A DNA stretch of 64,000 nt from Burkholderiales bacterium (GTDB lineage Bacteria > Pseudomonadota > Gammaproteobacteria > Burkholderiales > SG8-39): the NCBI GenBank assembly GCA_020848075.1, contig JADLAV010000037.1, positions 26,072-90,071 of the forward strand, written 5' to 3'. The position numbers were made by a program, and so were the translations under genes. The notes under the pieces were generated by a model. It was not told where the DNA came from, did no database searches, and saw only the letters and a program-made list of their open reading frames with translations. This document shows, piece by piece, positions 8,269 to 16,562 of the stretch (the first letter of the stretch is position 1; each line of letters begins with the position of its first letter).

Positions 8269-9570
8269 ATGCTCCAGCCCGGACTGAAGTTCGAGCAGGC
8301 GCCGCCGATCTCGGTGCCGTTCCGGTTCTTCCTCTCGGCGCCGGTGTTCGGCCTCGCCTGCGCGGGCCTGATCCTGTGGCAGGGGCCCGAACTCTTCGCG
8401 TCGCGCTGGACGCCATCTGCGCTTGCCGCCACGCACCTGCTCACCCTGGGCTTCCTGGCCTCCGCGATGATCGGCGCAATGATGCAGATCCTGCCCGTCC
8501 TGGTCGGTGCGGCGATGCCCGCGCCGCGGGTGGTGGCGGCGGTCACGCACGTCCTGCTCGTGCTGGGAACGCTCGCACTCACCGGCGGATTCCTGCTGCT
8601 CCAGCCGGTCTCCCTGCAGGCGGCCGTCGTTCTGCTGAGTACCGCGTTCGCAGTCTTCGCCGCCGCCGTCGGAGCGAGCCTCGCGCGTGTGCGCACCTGG
8701 AATACGACCGTGGGCGTGATGGCGCTCGCGACGATCGCGCTGGCGGCCGCCGTCGCGCTCGGAGCGACCTTGGCCGCCAGTCTCGGCTGGGGCCTCGCGC
8801 TCCCGAGCGCGTCGATCCACGACCTGCACCCGGTCTGGGGTCTTCTCGGATGGATCGGCGTGCTCGTCATCGGCGTCGCGTACCAGGTCGTGCCGATGTT
8901 CCAGATGACGCCCGCATACCCGAGCGCGCTCACGCGGTGGCTTACCTGGACCATCTTCGCGGTGCTCGTCCTCTGGTCGGGCGCCCGGCTTGCCCTGGGC
9001 GAGGCCGGCGCACCGCTTGCCTCGGCGCTCGGTCTCGCGCTGATCGTCGCGTTCATCGCGTTCGCGCTGGTCACGCTCGGTCTGCAACGCCAGCGCCGGC
9101 GCCGGCAGGCGGACGTGACGCTCGACTTCTGGCGGGTCGGCATGGCCTGCCTGGTCGCGGCGGGCGCGTGCTGGGCCGCCCGTTTGCTCGTGCCCGAGCG
9201 GTTGCCGGACGGTTTCGACGTCTTTCTCGGGGTGCTGGCGATCGCCGGGGTCGCGCTCTCCGTGATCAACGGCATGATGTACAAGATCACCCCGTTCCTC
9301 GTCTGGTTTCACCTTCAATCGATCGTGGCGCGACGCACCACGGTGCCGCACATGCGCAAGATCCTCGGCGAGCGGGAGCAGCGCGCGCAGTTGCGCGCGC
9401 ATCTCGCGGCGCTCGCATTGCTGTTTGCCTCCCCGTGGTGGCCGTTGCTCGCCTACCCCGCCGGGCTTGCCCTCGGCGTCTCGATGGCCTTGCTGCTGCG
9501 CAATCTGATCGCGGTCGTGCGCGCGTATCGCGAGACCGTCGATCGGGTCACGGTCTCGAGCAGCGGTTAG
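8269..9570 (+). CDS. NnrS-like / heme-copper-oxidase-subunit-I-like polytopic membrane protein
   Basis: A 433-residue protein with about twelve hydrophobic segments. Conserved-looking histidines and aromatic motifs occur in or near helices: ATHLLTLGFLASAMIGAMMQ, IHDLHPVWGLLGWIG, GVAYQVVPMFQMTPAYP and NGMMYKITPFLVWFHLQ. This layout recalls NnrS and other orphan heme-copper-oxidase subunit I homologues, which are often found beside hemerythrins and NO-response genes. It lies 60 bases after the hemerythrin gene in the same direction. Function is inferred only; it could be a heme/copper membrane protein of unknown role. Confidence 0.6.
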   Translation: MLQPGLKFEQAPPISVPFRFFLSAPVFGLACAGLILWQGPELFASRWTPSALAATHLLTLGFLASAMIGAMMQILPVLVGAAMPAPRVVAAVTHVLLVLGTLALTGGFLLLQPVSLQAAVVLLSTAFAVFAAAVGASLARVRTWNTTVGVMALATIALAAAVALGATLAASLGWGLALPSASIHDLHPVWGLLGWIGVLVIGVAYQVVPMFQMTPAYPSALTRWLTWTIFAVLVLWSGARLALGEAGAPLASALGLALIVAFIAFALVTLGLQRQRRRRQADVTLDFWRVGMACLVAAGACWAARLLVPERLPDGFDVFLGVLAIAGVALSVINGMMYKITPFLVWFHLQSIVARRTTVPHMRKILGEREQRAQLRAHLAALALLFASPWWPLLAYPAGLALGVSMALLLRNLIAVVRAYRETVDRVTVSSSG

Positions 9571-9580
9571 CGCAAGACCT

Positions 9581-9597
9581 CGCCGGCGGAGCCGGCG
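9581..9597. terminator. Hairpin between convergent genes
   Basis: CGCCGGC-GGA-GCCGGCG forms a perfect 7-bp stem in the 105-base gap between the NnrS-like gene and the end of the fusion gene. There is no T-tract on either strand, so it is at best a weak or Rho-assisted terminator. Confidence 0.4.
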
Positions 9598-9675
9598 TAC
9601 GCCGCTCGCACATGGTGCGCAAGCCGATCGGCTGGCGAGCGCGCGGGCGCGATCCGGAAGGGCCGAGCGCGCCGT

Positions 9676-12432
9676 TCAGCCCCGCTTCAGTCGTTGGCGG
9701 TCGATCTTGCCAGTGCCGGTCTTCGGCAGCTCGTCCAGATACTCGACCCGGCGCGGATACTTGTAGGGCAGGAGCGCCTGCTTCACGAAGTCCTGCAGTG
9801 CCTTCGTCGCCGCGGCGCCCGGCGCATGCCCGGGGCGCAGCGCGACGTACGCCTTGAGCGTCATCAGCCGGTTCTCGTCCTCGACTGCCAGGACGGCGCA
9901 CTCGCGCACCGTCGGGTGCTCGGCGAGCGCCCGCTCGACCTCGAGCGGATGCACCCATTGGCCGCTCACCTTCACCAGATCGTCCGCGCGGCCTTCGAAC
10001 CAGTAGAAGCCGTCGGCGTCCACGCGGAACCGGTCGCCGGTGCAGATCCAGCCTTCGCGCATCGTCTCGCGCGTCCGGTCGGGCCGGTTCCAGTAGAAGG
10101 GGGCGTTCGAGTCGCCACGCACCCACATGATGCCGGACTCGCCGTGCGGCACCGTCCGTCCATCTGGATCGCAGAGCTTGATCTCGTAGCCCGGGACTGC
10201 CGCGCCGCTCGCGCCGGGCTTCTGCCGTTCGGGCCGGTTGGAGAGATAGATGTGCAGCACCTCGGTCGAGCCGAGCCCTTCCACGATCCGCAGGCCGTAG
10301 CGGCGCTCCCACTCGCCGAACATCTCCTGCGAGAGTGTCTCCGCCGCGGAGAGGCATAGGCGCAGGCTCGAGAGAACGCGCTGCCCGGACCCCGGGTGGA
10401 CGACCAACGCGTTGTAGAGGGTCGGCAGGCCGAAGAGGAGGGTCGGTCGATGCCGCTCGATCACGCCGAATACCGCCTCTGGGTCTGGCCGCCCCGGGTG
10501 CAGCACCACGGTGGCCCCGACCGAGAACGGAAAAGTGATCGCATTGCCGAAGCCGTACGCGAAGAAGATCTTCGGCGGCGAGAAGGCGACGTCGGTCTCG
10601 CGGATGCCGAGGACGCGCTTGCCGTACGACTCGTGCGTGTAGGGCGCGTCATGGTGCAGGTGTACGACGCCCTTCGGCCGCCCGGTGCTGCCGGAGCTGT
10701 ACATCCAGAACGCCATCTCGTCCGGATGCGTCGCCGCCTCGGCGAGCTCGGTGCACGCGGCTTGCGTCCACGCCTTCCAGTGCACGATCTCGATCAGCTC
10801 GAGGGGCGGCGGCTCGCCCGCGCCGACGAGGACCAGGCTGCGCAGGCGGCTCGCGCCGACTCCGGGATGATCCAGCAGCCCGGCGAGCGAACCGTGCACG
10901 ATCGCGGCTTCGGCGCCGCTGTCGGCGAGGTAGTAAGCGACGAGCTCGGCGGGGGAGAGCGTGTTGACGAGGACCGGTACGAAGCCGGCGCGCATCGCGC
11001 CGAAGATCGCCGCCACGTACTCGGGCGAGTCGAGCATGACGAGCAGCACGCGGCTGCCGCGCGCGAGGCCCAGGTCGGCGAGGGCGTTCCCCACCCGGCA
11101 GGCGAGCGCCGCGAGCTCGCCATAGCTCAACGTGCGGTCTTCGCAGATCACCGCCGGCTTGCCGCCGCGTCCGGCCGCGAGGTTGTCGAACAGGATGCGT
11201 GAAGCGTTGTAGCGCTCGGGCACGCGCCAGCCGATCTCGCGCGCCCCCGGAACGTCCGCCCCGCACGGGTCGGGCTGCCGCTCCGGATGTGCGGCGCGGG
11301 GATCGGCGCTTCGCTCGCGGTCCACGCGCGCCATGAACCGCGGCGCGAGCGCGCGCAGCCGCTCGTCGCTCATGCGCCCGCTGCGCGCCATGTAGTCGTA
11401 GGCGAGCTGCCAGGGCGCGAGCTTCATCTTGTCGGCGATCCGCTCGTACCAGAGCGAGCTTGCATTCGCCGCATCCACGAGCTTCTCGGCGATCGGCTTG
11501 CGGTCGCGCTCGAACGCGGCGAGGCCCTGCGCGACGTCCTCGCCGTGCGCCGCAAGGGCGGCCGCGAGCGCGATCGAGTCCTCCATCGCGAGGCGCGTCC
11601 CCGAGCCGATCGAGAAGTGCCCCGTGCGCACCGCGTCCCCGATGAGTGCGACGTTGCCGGCCGTCCATTGCTGCGTCCACAGGAGCGGAAAGTTGCGCCA
11701 GATCGAGCGGTTGGACACGAGCGGCCGCCCGTCGAGATCCGGCACGAAGACCCGCTCGCAGTAGGCGCGGCTCTCGTCGTCGCTCATCCGGTCGAGCCCC
11801 GCACGGTGCCAGGTCGCCGCGTCGCACTCGACGATGAAGGTGCTCATGTCGGGTGCGTACCGGTAGTGGTGCGCGACGAAGTGGCCGTGTGCGTCCTCGC
11901 GGAAGGTGAGCGTCAGGCACTCGAATGGCTTCGCCGTCCCATACCATGCGAACTTGTTGCTCAGGTACCCGATGCGGGGTTGCAACTGCTCGGCGAGCGT
12001 CCGGCGCACCATCGAGTTGACGCCGTCGGCGCCCACCACGAGGTCGAACCCGGCGAGCTCGTCGAGCGCGCGCACCGTCCGGCCGTATTCGACGCGCACG
12101 CCCGCGGCCTCGGACAGCCGCTGCAGCATGACGAGGAGCTTCAGCCGGCCGATCGCCGAGAAGCCATTGCCATCGACGAGGACGGCCTCGTCGCGATGCA
12201 CGATCTTCTGCTCGGGCCAGTGTTCCATCCCGGCCTCGATCTCGGCGAAGATCGCGGGCTCGCCCGCCCGCAGGAACTCGAGGGCGCCGGCAGAGAAGAC
12301 CACGCCGAAACCGAACGTCGCGCCGCGCGCGTTCTGTTCGATGACGAGGACTTCGTCGTGCGGGCGGCGGCGCTTCAGGAGCAGGCCCAGGAAGAGCCCG
12401 GCCGGGCCGCCGCCGATGATCGCAGATCTCAT
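9676..12432 (-). CDS. Fusion protein: aryl-CoA FAD monooxygenase joined to a benzoate-type CoA ligase
   Basis: One uninterrupted 918-residue frame. Residues 1 to about 385 form a class A flavin monooxygenase: GGGPAGLFLGLLLKRR (FAD), LVVGADGVNS, and GDAVRTGHFSIGSGTRLAME. This variant is typical of 2-aminobenzoyl-CoA monooxygenase and salicylyl-CoA 5-hydroxylase. From about 405 to the end is an AMP-forming ligase of the benzoate/2-aminobenzoate-CoA ligase type: ERYNASRILFDNLAAGRG, MYSSGSTGRPKGVVH, EGLGSTEVLHIYLSN and the terminal PKTGTGKIDRQRLKRG with the conserved lysine. The protein could activate an ortho-substituted benzoate to its CoA ester and hydroxylate it. Usually these are separate genes. 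It is last in an operon with a dienoyl-CoA-reductase-type flavoenzyme. Both domains look intact; the substrate is unknown. Confidence 0.85.
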   Translation of the reverse strand: MRSAIIGGGPAGLFLGLLLKRRRPHDEVLVIEQNARGATFGFGVVFSAGALEFLRAGEPAIFAEIEAGMEHWPEQKIVHRDEAVLVDGNGFSAIGRLKLLVMLQRLSEAAGVRVEYGRTVRALDELAGFDLVVGADGVNSMVRRTLAEQLQPRIGYLSNKFAWYGTAKPFECLTLTFREDAHGHFVAHHYRYAPDMSTFIVECDAATWHRAGLDRMSDDESRAYCERVFVPDLDGRPLVSNRSIWRNFPLLWTQQWTAGNVALIGDAVRTGHFSIGSGTRLAMEDSIALAAALAAHGEDVAQGLAAFERDRKPIAEKLVDAANASSLWYERIADKMKLAPWQLAYDYMARSGRMSDERLRALAPRFMARVDRERSADPRAAHPERQPDPCGADVPGAREIGWRVPERYNASRILFDNLAAGRGGKPAVICEDRTLSYGELAALACRVGNALADLGLARGSRVLLVMLDSPEYVAAIFGAMRAGFVPVLVNTLSPAELVAYYLADSGAEAAIVHGSLAGLLDHPGVGASRLRSLVLVGAGEPPPLELIEIVHWKAWTQAACTELAEAATHPDEMAFWMYSSGSTGRPKGVVHLHHDAPYTHESYGKRVLGIRETDVAFSPPKIFFAYGFGNAITFPFSVGATVVLHPGRPDPEAVFGVIERHRPTLLFGLPTLYNALVVHPGSGQRVLSSLRLCLSAAETLSQEMFGEWERRYGLRIVEGLGSTEVLHIYLSNRPERQKPGASGAAVPGYEIKLCDPDGRTVPHGESGIMWVRGDSNAPFYWNRPDRTRETMREGWICTGDRFRVDADGFYWFEGRADDLVKVSGQWVHPLEVERALAEHPTVRECAVLAVEDENRLMTLKAYVALRPGHAPGAAATKALQDFVKQALLPYKYPRRVEYLDELPKTGTGKIDRQRLKRG

Positions 12433-12500
12433 GACCGCTTCCGAGACCAGCAGGTTGATACAAATGGGGCCACACCCCCTTTTGAATCCCCAATTTCAGC

Positions 12501-12576
12501 GATGCAAAACGCCAATTCCCCTCGGACCAACGGCTGTCTCAAGGTTTCGGGCACACGAGTTTCCGCGTTTTGCATC
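12501..12576. promoter_or_regulatory. Paired 12-bp inverted repeat in the leader of the fusion gene
   Basis: GATGCAAAACGC (12501-12512) and its exact reverse complement GCGTTTTGCATC (12565-12576) lie 52 bases apart in the 193-base gap before the fusion gene. They could be two operator half-sites or the base of a long stem. Their presence hints that the fusion gene has its own control within the operon. Confidence 0.45.
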
Positions 12577-12625
12577 ACGTTGCTGGCTGCGTCCCGCGGG
12601 ACGATACCAGCGCGCTAGCGGCGTG

Positions 12626-12844
12626 TCACGAGGCGCCCGGTGCCAGCGGGTCCGTGCGGTCGCCAGGCCGGCCACCGCGCCGCGCGAACTCGGCGAGCGC
12701 TGCGCGGAATGCAGCGAGCTCGGCCTCCGGCACCGGCGCGCCGCACTCGTAGCAGCAATTCGTCATGCGATCGAACCAGCGGCAGCCGCACTCGTCGCAG
12801 GCGAGCTCGGGCGCGCCAGAGGGGTTGGCGAAGATCACCGGCAT
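12626..12844 (-). CDS. Small zinc-ribbon protein
   Basis: A 72-residue protein beginning MPVIFANPSGAPELACDECG. Two CxxC pairs, CDEC near residue 17 and CYEC near 32, make a rubredoxin-like zinc ribbon; the remainder is an acidic-basic helical tail. The ATG at 12844 overlaps the last ten bases of the upstream orphan gene, which supports translational coupling. The track ORF 12626-13153 is only an upstream extension of this frame. No function can be named; a role as a partner or metal-binding adaptor for the operon's flavoenzymes is a guess. Confidence 0.6.
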   Translation of the reverse strand: MPVIFANPSGAPELACDECGCRWFDRMTNCCYECGAPVPEAELAAFRAALAEFARRGGRPGDRTDPLAPGAS

Positions 12845-13311
12845 GCCCCCATGAACGCGAGGCCGAGCGAGTCGAGGAAGTCCTCGTAGCCCGCTCGGGC
12901 GAGCTCGGCGCGGGTGCGGAAGGTGCAGAGCATCACGTCGCCGCGGCGAATTCGGCGCTTGAGCCGCCCGAGCGCATCCCCCTCGAGCGCTGCGTAGGCC
13001 TCGGCGATCGACTGTGCGTCGGCGAGGAGCAGGAAATCGGCGCGCGCCTCGCCGAAGCCGCCGATCTGCTCGCAGCGCGCGTGCATCCGGCCCTCGGCCG
13101 CTTCCCACGCGAGGAATGGTGCGCCGGCGGTGCCGAACCGCGCATCGCGCCAACCAGCCGGCTGCCGCCCGGGCGCGAACCCGGTTGGCTCGCGCGGGAG
13201 GATGCCGATGCGCGCGCCCGGAGCGAGCTCGGTGAAGAGCTCGGCATGGCGATCGAGCATGCGCTGCCAGCCGGCGACGTCGGCGAGCATCGTGTTCGCG
13301 TCGGACACCAT
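12835..13311 (-). CDS. Orphan protein of 158 residues
   Basis: I do not recognise the family. The frame lies 40 bases after the flavoenzyme gene and overlaps the zinc-ribbon gene, so it is part of the same operon. The protein looks soluble and alpha/beta, with segments MLDRHAELFTELAPGARIG, GAPFLAWEAAEGRMHARCE and GDVMLCTFRTRAELARAGYE; there is no signal peptide or membrane helix. Codon use resembles the neighbours. It may be a subunit or accessory factor specific to this pathway. Confidence 0.6.
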   Translation of the reverse strand: MVSDANTMLADVAGWQRMLDRHAELFTELAPGARIGILPREPTGFAPGRQPAGWRDARFGTAGAPFLAWEAAEGRMHARCEQIGGFGEARADFLLLADAQSIAEAYAALEGDALGRLKRRIRRGDVMLCTFRTRAELARAGYEDFLDSLGLAFMGACR

Positions 13312-13351
13312 GTCGGCAATCGGATCTGCGCGACCGCGGGCGGGTGCGGCG

Positions 13352-15328
13352 CTAGATCCTCGCCCCGAGCCGGTAGCCTTCGTGGATCGCCGCGTCGATG
13401 CCGCGCGGAATGAGGGCGTCGCCGCACCCGTGCAGCTCGTCGATCATCCACTCGAACTCGTGGAAGAGCTCCTGGTTCGATCGGCGTGGCGCGGTGGCGA
13501 TCACCGTGTCGGCCGGGACGAGACGCGTCTCGCCCTTCGCGTTCACCACGGTGCAGCCATCGTCCGCCACGCGCGTCACCCGGCTCAGCGTGAGCGTCGT
13601 GATCTCGAGCTCGTCGACCCAGGCAGTGTGGCGCCACTTGAAGGAGGGCATCACGTCGCCGGCGATGCGCTTCTCCGCCTCGACGATGGTGACCTCCGCC
13701 CCGCCCTTGCGCAGCGACTCGGCGAGCGTGAGACCCACCTTGCCGCCGCCGATCACCACGATCCTGCTGCCGACGCTCACCGCACCCTGCGCGACCGCCA
13801 GCCCGTCGAGGATCCGCTCGTGGCCCTCGATGCCGCGCAGCGCTTCGCGGTCGACGCGCGCGCCGACTGCCACGACCGCCACGTCATACTGGTGCAGGAT
13901 GCTGCGCATCAGCTTCGCGTTGGCCTCGGTGCCGAGCCTGAGCTCGACGCCGAGCTTGCGCGCCATCAGCTCGTAGTGGCGCACGATGCTCTCCAGATCG
14001 TCGGGGCGCGCGAGATCGCGCGCCGCGTAGCCGCGGAGGTTGCCGCCGACGTGGTCGGACTTCTCGAAGACCGTCACCTGGTGGCCGCGCTTTGCGGCCG
14101 TGATCGCGCACTCCATGCCGGCAGGGCCGGCGCCGATCACCATCACGCGCTTCTTCACCGCGGCGGGGGTCACGTGGTACTCGGGCTCGACCTCGTGGCC
14201 GAGCGCGGGGTTCATGGTGCAGGTGTAGGGGAGGTCGCGGAAGAGCCGCGAGAGGCAGTTGAGCGAGCCGATGCAGCGGCGCACCTCGTCCAGGCGATCC
14301 TCGGCGGCCTTGTGCACGAGCTCGGGATCCGCCAGCAGCGGCCGGCAGACCTCCCAGAAGTCGAACTCGCCGTCGGCGATGCACTGGTTCGCCATGCGCG
14401 GATCGGGCAGCCGCACGCCGAAGGTGATCGGGACGTTCGGCAGCAGCCTCTTCGCGCGGGCAGCGAGGTAGTTCCAGTGGCCGGGCTGGATGTCGCGGCC
14501 GATCGAGGAGTCGGGCGCCTCCTGCCAGCCCACGGTCACGCTGATCATGTCGACGCCGCAATCGGCGGCCTGCTGCATCAGCTCGAAGCACTCGTCTTCG
14601 GTGTTGCCGCCCCAGCGGTCCATCAGCTCGGCGCCGTTCAGGCGGACGATGAGCGGGTGCTCCGGCGTCGCCTGCTTGATCGCGTCGATCAGCTCGCGCA
14701 TGAAGCGGCCGCGGTTCTCGAGCGATCCGCCGTACTCGTCGGTGCGCTGGTTCGTGAACTTGGAGTTGAAGGTGGCGAGCAGATAGCCCATGAAGCTCGT
14801 CACCTCGGTTCCGTCGAAGCCGGCCTTGATGGAGCGCTTCGCCGCATCGGCGTGCTGGCGCACCATCTCGCGGATCTCCTCCTTGGTGAGCACGCGCGGC
14901 GGGCGGAAGTGCGGGAGGGTCTGCGGTACGTCCGAGGGCTGGACGCAGTAGCCGAGATCGATGCCGCCGTAGCGCCCGGCGTGCAGGATCTGCTGAATCC
15001 CGATCGCGCCCGCGTCGCGGATGTCGCGCGCGATCTCCTCGAACTGCGGCAGGAACTTGTCGTCGTAGATCGCGACCTGACGGAAGTACGCCTTGCCCTC
15101 GCCGAGCGGGTCGGGATAGGCCCCCTGGTTGGTGATGATGCCGCAGCCGGTCCGCGCGATGACGCGCATGCGGGCGAGCTCGCGCGCGGTGATGAAGCCA
15201 TCGCGCGTGTTGTAGTTCGAGACGCAGCAGGCGCCGTACTTGATGCGGTTCGCGCTGGTGAAGCGGCCGATCCGGCCGGTCTGAAAGAGATTCCGGAGCT
15301 TCAACTCCCCGGGTCGTGGCGTGGTCAT
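13352..15328 (-). CDS. 2,4-dienoyl-CoA-reductase-like FMN/FAD Fe-S oxidoreductase (Old Yellow Enzyme superfamily)
   Basis: A 658-residue protein with the FadH architecture: an OYE-type TIM barrel (residues 1-370, with LHAGRYGG and TNQRTDEYGGSLENRGRFM), a Fe-S loop and a pyridine-nucleotide-disulfide region (MVIGAGPAGMECAITAAKRG at about 395; VVIGGGKVGLTLAESLRKG at about 540). Family members reduce dienoyl-CoA or enone substrates with NAD(P)H. The Fe-S loop reads CIGSLNCLSRLF...YTCTMNP, whereas FadH-type loops have CxxC-x3-C-x11-C; here one cysteine is replaced by serine and the spacing is one residue shorter. First gene of the operon leading to the fusion protein, so it may reduce the hydroxylated aryl-CoA. 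Substrate unproven. Confidence 0.8.
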   Translation of the reverse strand: MTTPRPGELKLRNLFQTGRIGRFTSANRIKYGACCVSNYNTRDGFITARELARMRVIARTGCGIITNQGAYPDPLGEGKAYFRQVAIYDDKFLPQFEEIARDIRDAGAIGIQQILHAGRYGGIDLGYCVQPSDVPQTLPHFRPPRVLTKEEIREMVRQHADAAKRSIKAGFDGTEVTSFMGYLLATFNSKFTNQRTDEYGGSLENRGRFMRELIDAIKQATPEHPLIVRLNGAELMDRWGGNTEDECFELMQQAADCGVDMISVTVGWQEAPDSSIGRDIQPGHWNYLAARAKRLLPNVPITFGVRLPDPRMANQCIADGEFDFWEVCRPLLADPELVHKAAEDRLDEVRRCIGSLNCLSRLFRDLPYTCTMNPALGHEVEPEYHVTPAAVKKRVMVIGAGPAGMECAITAAKRGHQVTVFEKSDHVGGNLRGYAARDLARPDDLESIVRHYELMARKLGVELRLGTEANAKLMRSILHQYDVAVVAVGARVDREALRGIEGHERILDGLAVAQGAVSVGSRIVVIGGGKVGLTLAESLRKGGAEVTIVEAEKRIAGDVMPSFKWRHTAWVDELEITTLTLSRVTRVADDGCTVVNAKGETRLVPADTVIATAPRRSNQELFHEFEWMIDELHGCGDALIPRGIDAAIHEGYRLGARI

Positions 15329-15412
15329 GCCGTCCTCCTCGGTGCCGTCGCCCCGGGGCGCTCCCCCCGTGACGTCCAGCGCCGATGCTCGCCCGGAGGC
15401 GCGGCGCCGGCC

Positions 15413-15426
15413 TTGATTCCCGTCAA
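15413..15426 (-). promoter_or_regulatory. FNR/DNR-type box upstream of the flavoenzyme-fusion operon
   Basis: TTGATTCCCGTCAA matches TTGAT-N4-ATCAA at nine of ten defined bases. It lies 85 bases before the dienoyl-CoA-reductase-like start and overlaps the stop codon of the Rrf2 gene. It suggests oxygen-responsive control of the operon. Confidence 0.45.
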
Positions 15427-15869
15427 ACGACGGCCGGCACGGGTGCGGCAGGGCGCACGCTTCGGCGCCCGCGTTCGACCAGCTTGAGCATGGTATCGAT
15501 GGTGATCGAGCGGAAGGTGGCCCGTGCGATTTCGTCGATCTCGGTGAGCACGCGGTCGAGCGCGCGGCCGACTTCGGTCGCGGCCGTGCCCTTGTCCTCC
15601 GCGGCGCCGGCGCTGATGTCCTCGAACAGCTCGATCACGTCCATCAACGTCAGGCGGCGCGCGTTGCCGGCGAACCGATAGCCGCCGCCGACGCCGCGCG
15701 CGGACTCCATGATCCCGGCGCGCCCGAGCTCGCGCAGCACCTTGGCGAGGTGGTGCGGGGACACGCCGTACTTCTCGGCGATCTCGGCCGCGGCGATCTG
15801 GCGCTCGGGGTGCGCGGCCGCCTCGAGGACGCTCACGAGGGCAAGGCCGGTGCTCTTCTGGAGCTTCAT
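15423..15869 (-). CDS. Rrf2-family transcriptional regulator without cysteines
   Basis: A 148-residue Rrf2-type winged-helix protein: IAAAEIAEKYGVSPHHLAKV is the recognition region and ESARGVGGGYRFAGNARRLT the wing. The three cysteines that hold the Fe-S cluster in IscR or NsrR are absent; the protein has no cysteine at all. It therefore probably senses a ligand other than through an Fe-S cluster, or acts constitutively. It lies just upstream of the flavoenzyme operon and 4 bases from a GNAT gene in the same direction. Candidate local regulator; target unproven. Confidence 0.85.
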   Translation of the reverse strand: MKLQKSTGLALVSVLEAAAHPERQIAAAEIAEKYGVSPHHLAKVLRELGRAGIMESARGVGGGYRFAGNARRLTLMDVIELFEDISAGAAEDKGTAATEVGRALDRVLTEIDEIARATFRSITIDTMLKLVERGRRSVRPAAPVPAVV

Positions 15870-15873
15870 TCGC

Positions 15874-16395
15874 TCAGTCGATGTCGCTCTCGAGGGCGAT
15901 GAAGGGGGCCGCCATCATGCCCTGGCTGCGGAAGAACGAGAGGACGAGGTGGTTATCGCGCGCGACCAGCGTGCGGGCCTTCGTGACGCCCGCCGCGCGG
16001 AACGCGGAGTGCAGCGCCTCGAGCAGGCGCGAGCCGATGCCCGCGAGACGCGCTTCGGGCCGCACCGCAACGCCGAACACCCAGCCGCAGGGCGGCTCGC
16101 CGAACTCCCAATCCCGCACCTCGCCGACGACGAATCCCTCGACCGCGCCGTCGAGCTCGGCGACGAAAAAGAAACGCTGCCGCCCGCCGCGGGTGCCGTA
16201 GCGATGGAAGACCTCGTACCAGTAGTCCGTCTTCTCGACGCCGGTGACGCGCGCGTCGATCGCGATCACCTGGTCGAGGTCCGCGGTTTGCACCTGCCGT
16301 ACGCGCAGGGTCTCCGTCGCTGCCTCCGACCCAACAGTCGCCCGGGCCATCCCCCCTTCCGGTTCGGAGCGTGCCTCGGTGGTCGAAATCGGCAT
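15874..16395 (-). CDS. GNAT-family N-acetyltransferase
   Basis: A 173-residue single GNAT domain. VFGVAVRPEARLAGIGSRLLEALHSAF is the acetyl-CoA pyrophosphate-binding loop (motif A), followed by TLVARDNHLVLSFFRSQGM. Its opening DLDQVIAIDARVTGVEK strongly resembles both halves of the divergent tandem-GNAT protein. It is followed within 4 bases by the Rrf2 gene. Protein-lysine acetyltransferases of this family regulate aryl-CoA ligases in some aromatic degraders, so this is a possible role, but the acceptor is unknown. Confidence 0.8.
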   Translation of the reverse strand: MPISTTEARSEPEGGMARATVGSEAATETLRVRQVQTADLDQVIAIDARVTGVEKTDYWYEVFHRYGTRGGRQRFFFVAELDGAVEGFVVGEVRDWEFGEPPCGWVFGVAVRPEARLAGIGSRLLEALHSAFRAAGVTKARTLVARDNHLVLSFFRSQGMMAAPFIALESDID

Positions 16396-16450
16396 TTGGA
16401 TACGATATTACACGCTCGCGGCATGACCGCGGGCGATTAACCCCAGTAGG

Positions 16451-16484
16451 TTGACAGGAATTTCAAAATCGGTATTATAGTACC
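16451..16484 (+). promoter_or_regulatory. Sigma-70-like promoter with a dyad over the -10, for the tandem-GNAT gene
   Basis: TTGACA (16451) and TATTAT (16473) are separated by 16 bases. The -10 lies inside GGTATTATAGTACC, an imperfect 14-bp dyad (GGTAnTATAnTACC). This is the divergent region between the two GNAT genes, and its AT-richness stands out. The overlap suggests repression. Confidence 0.6.
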
Positions 16485-16562
16485 AAATTGCCTGAAACCG
16501 CGCAAGACGACCGCTGCTGATTGGCGGATGATTGCGGCGTAGCGTTCGAACAGGAGGCGAAC

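Noticed and set aside
9676-12432. Fusion of monooxygenase and ligase as an artefact of a lost stop between two genes
   Set aside because: The frame is continuous, with a normal linker, and no start codon with a good ribosome site was found at the domain joint; still worth checking in reads.
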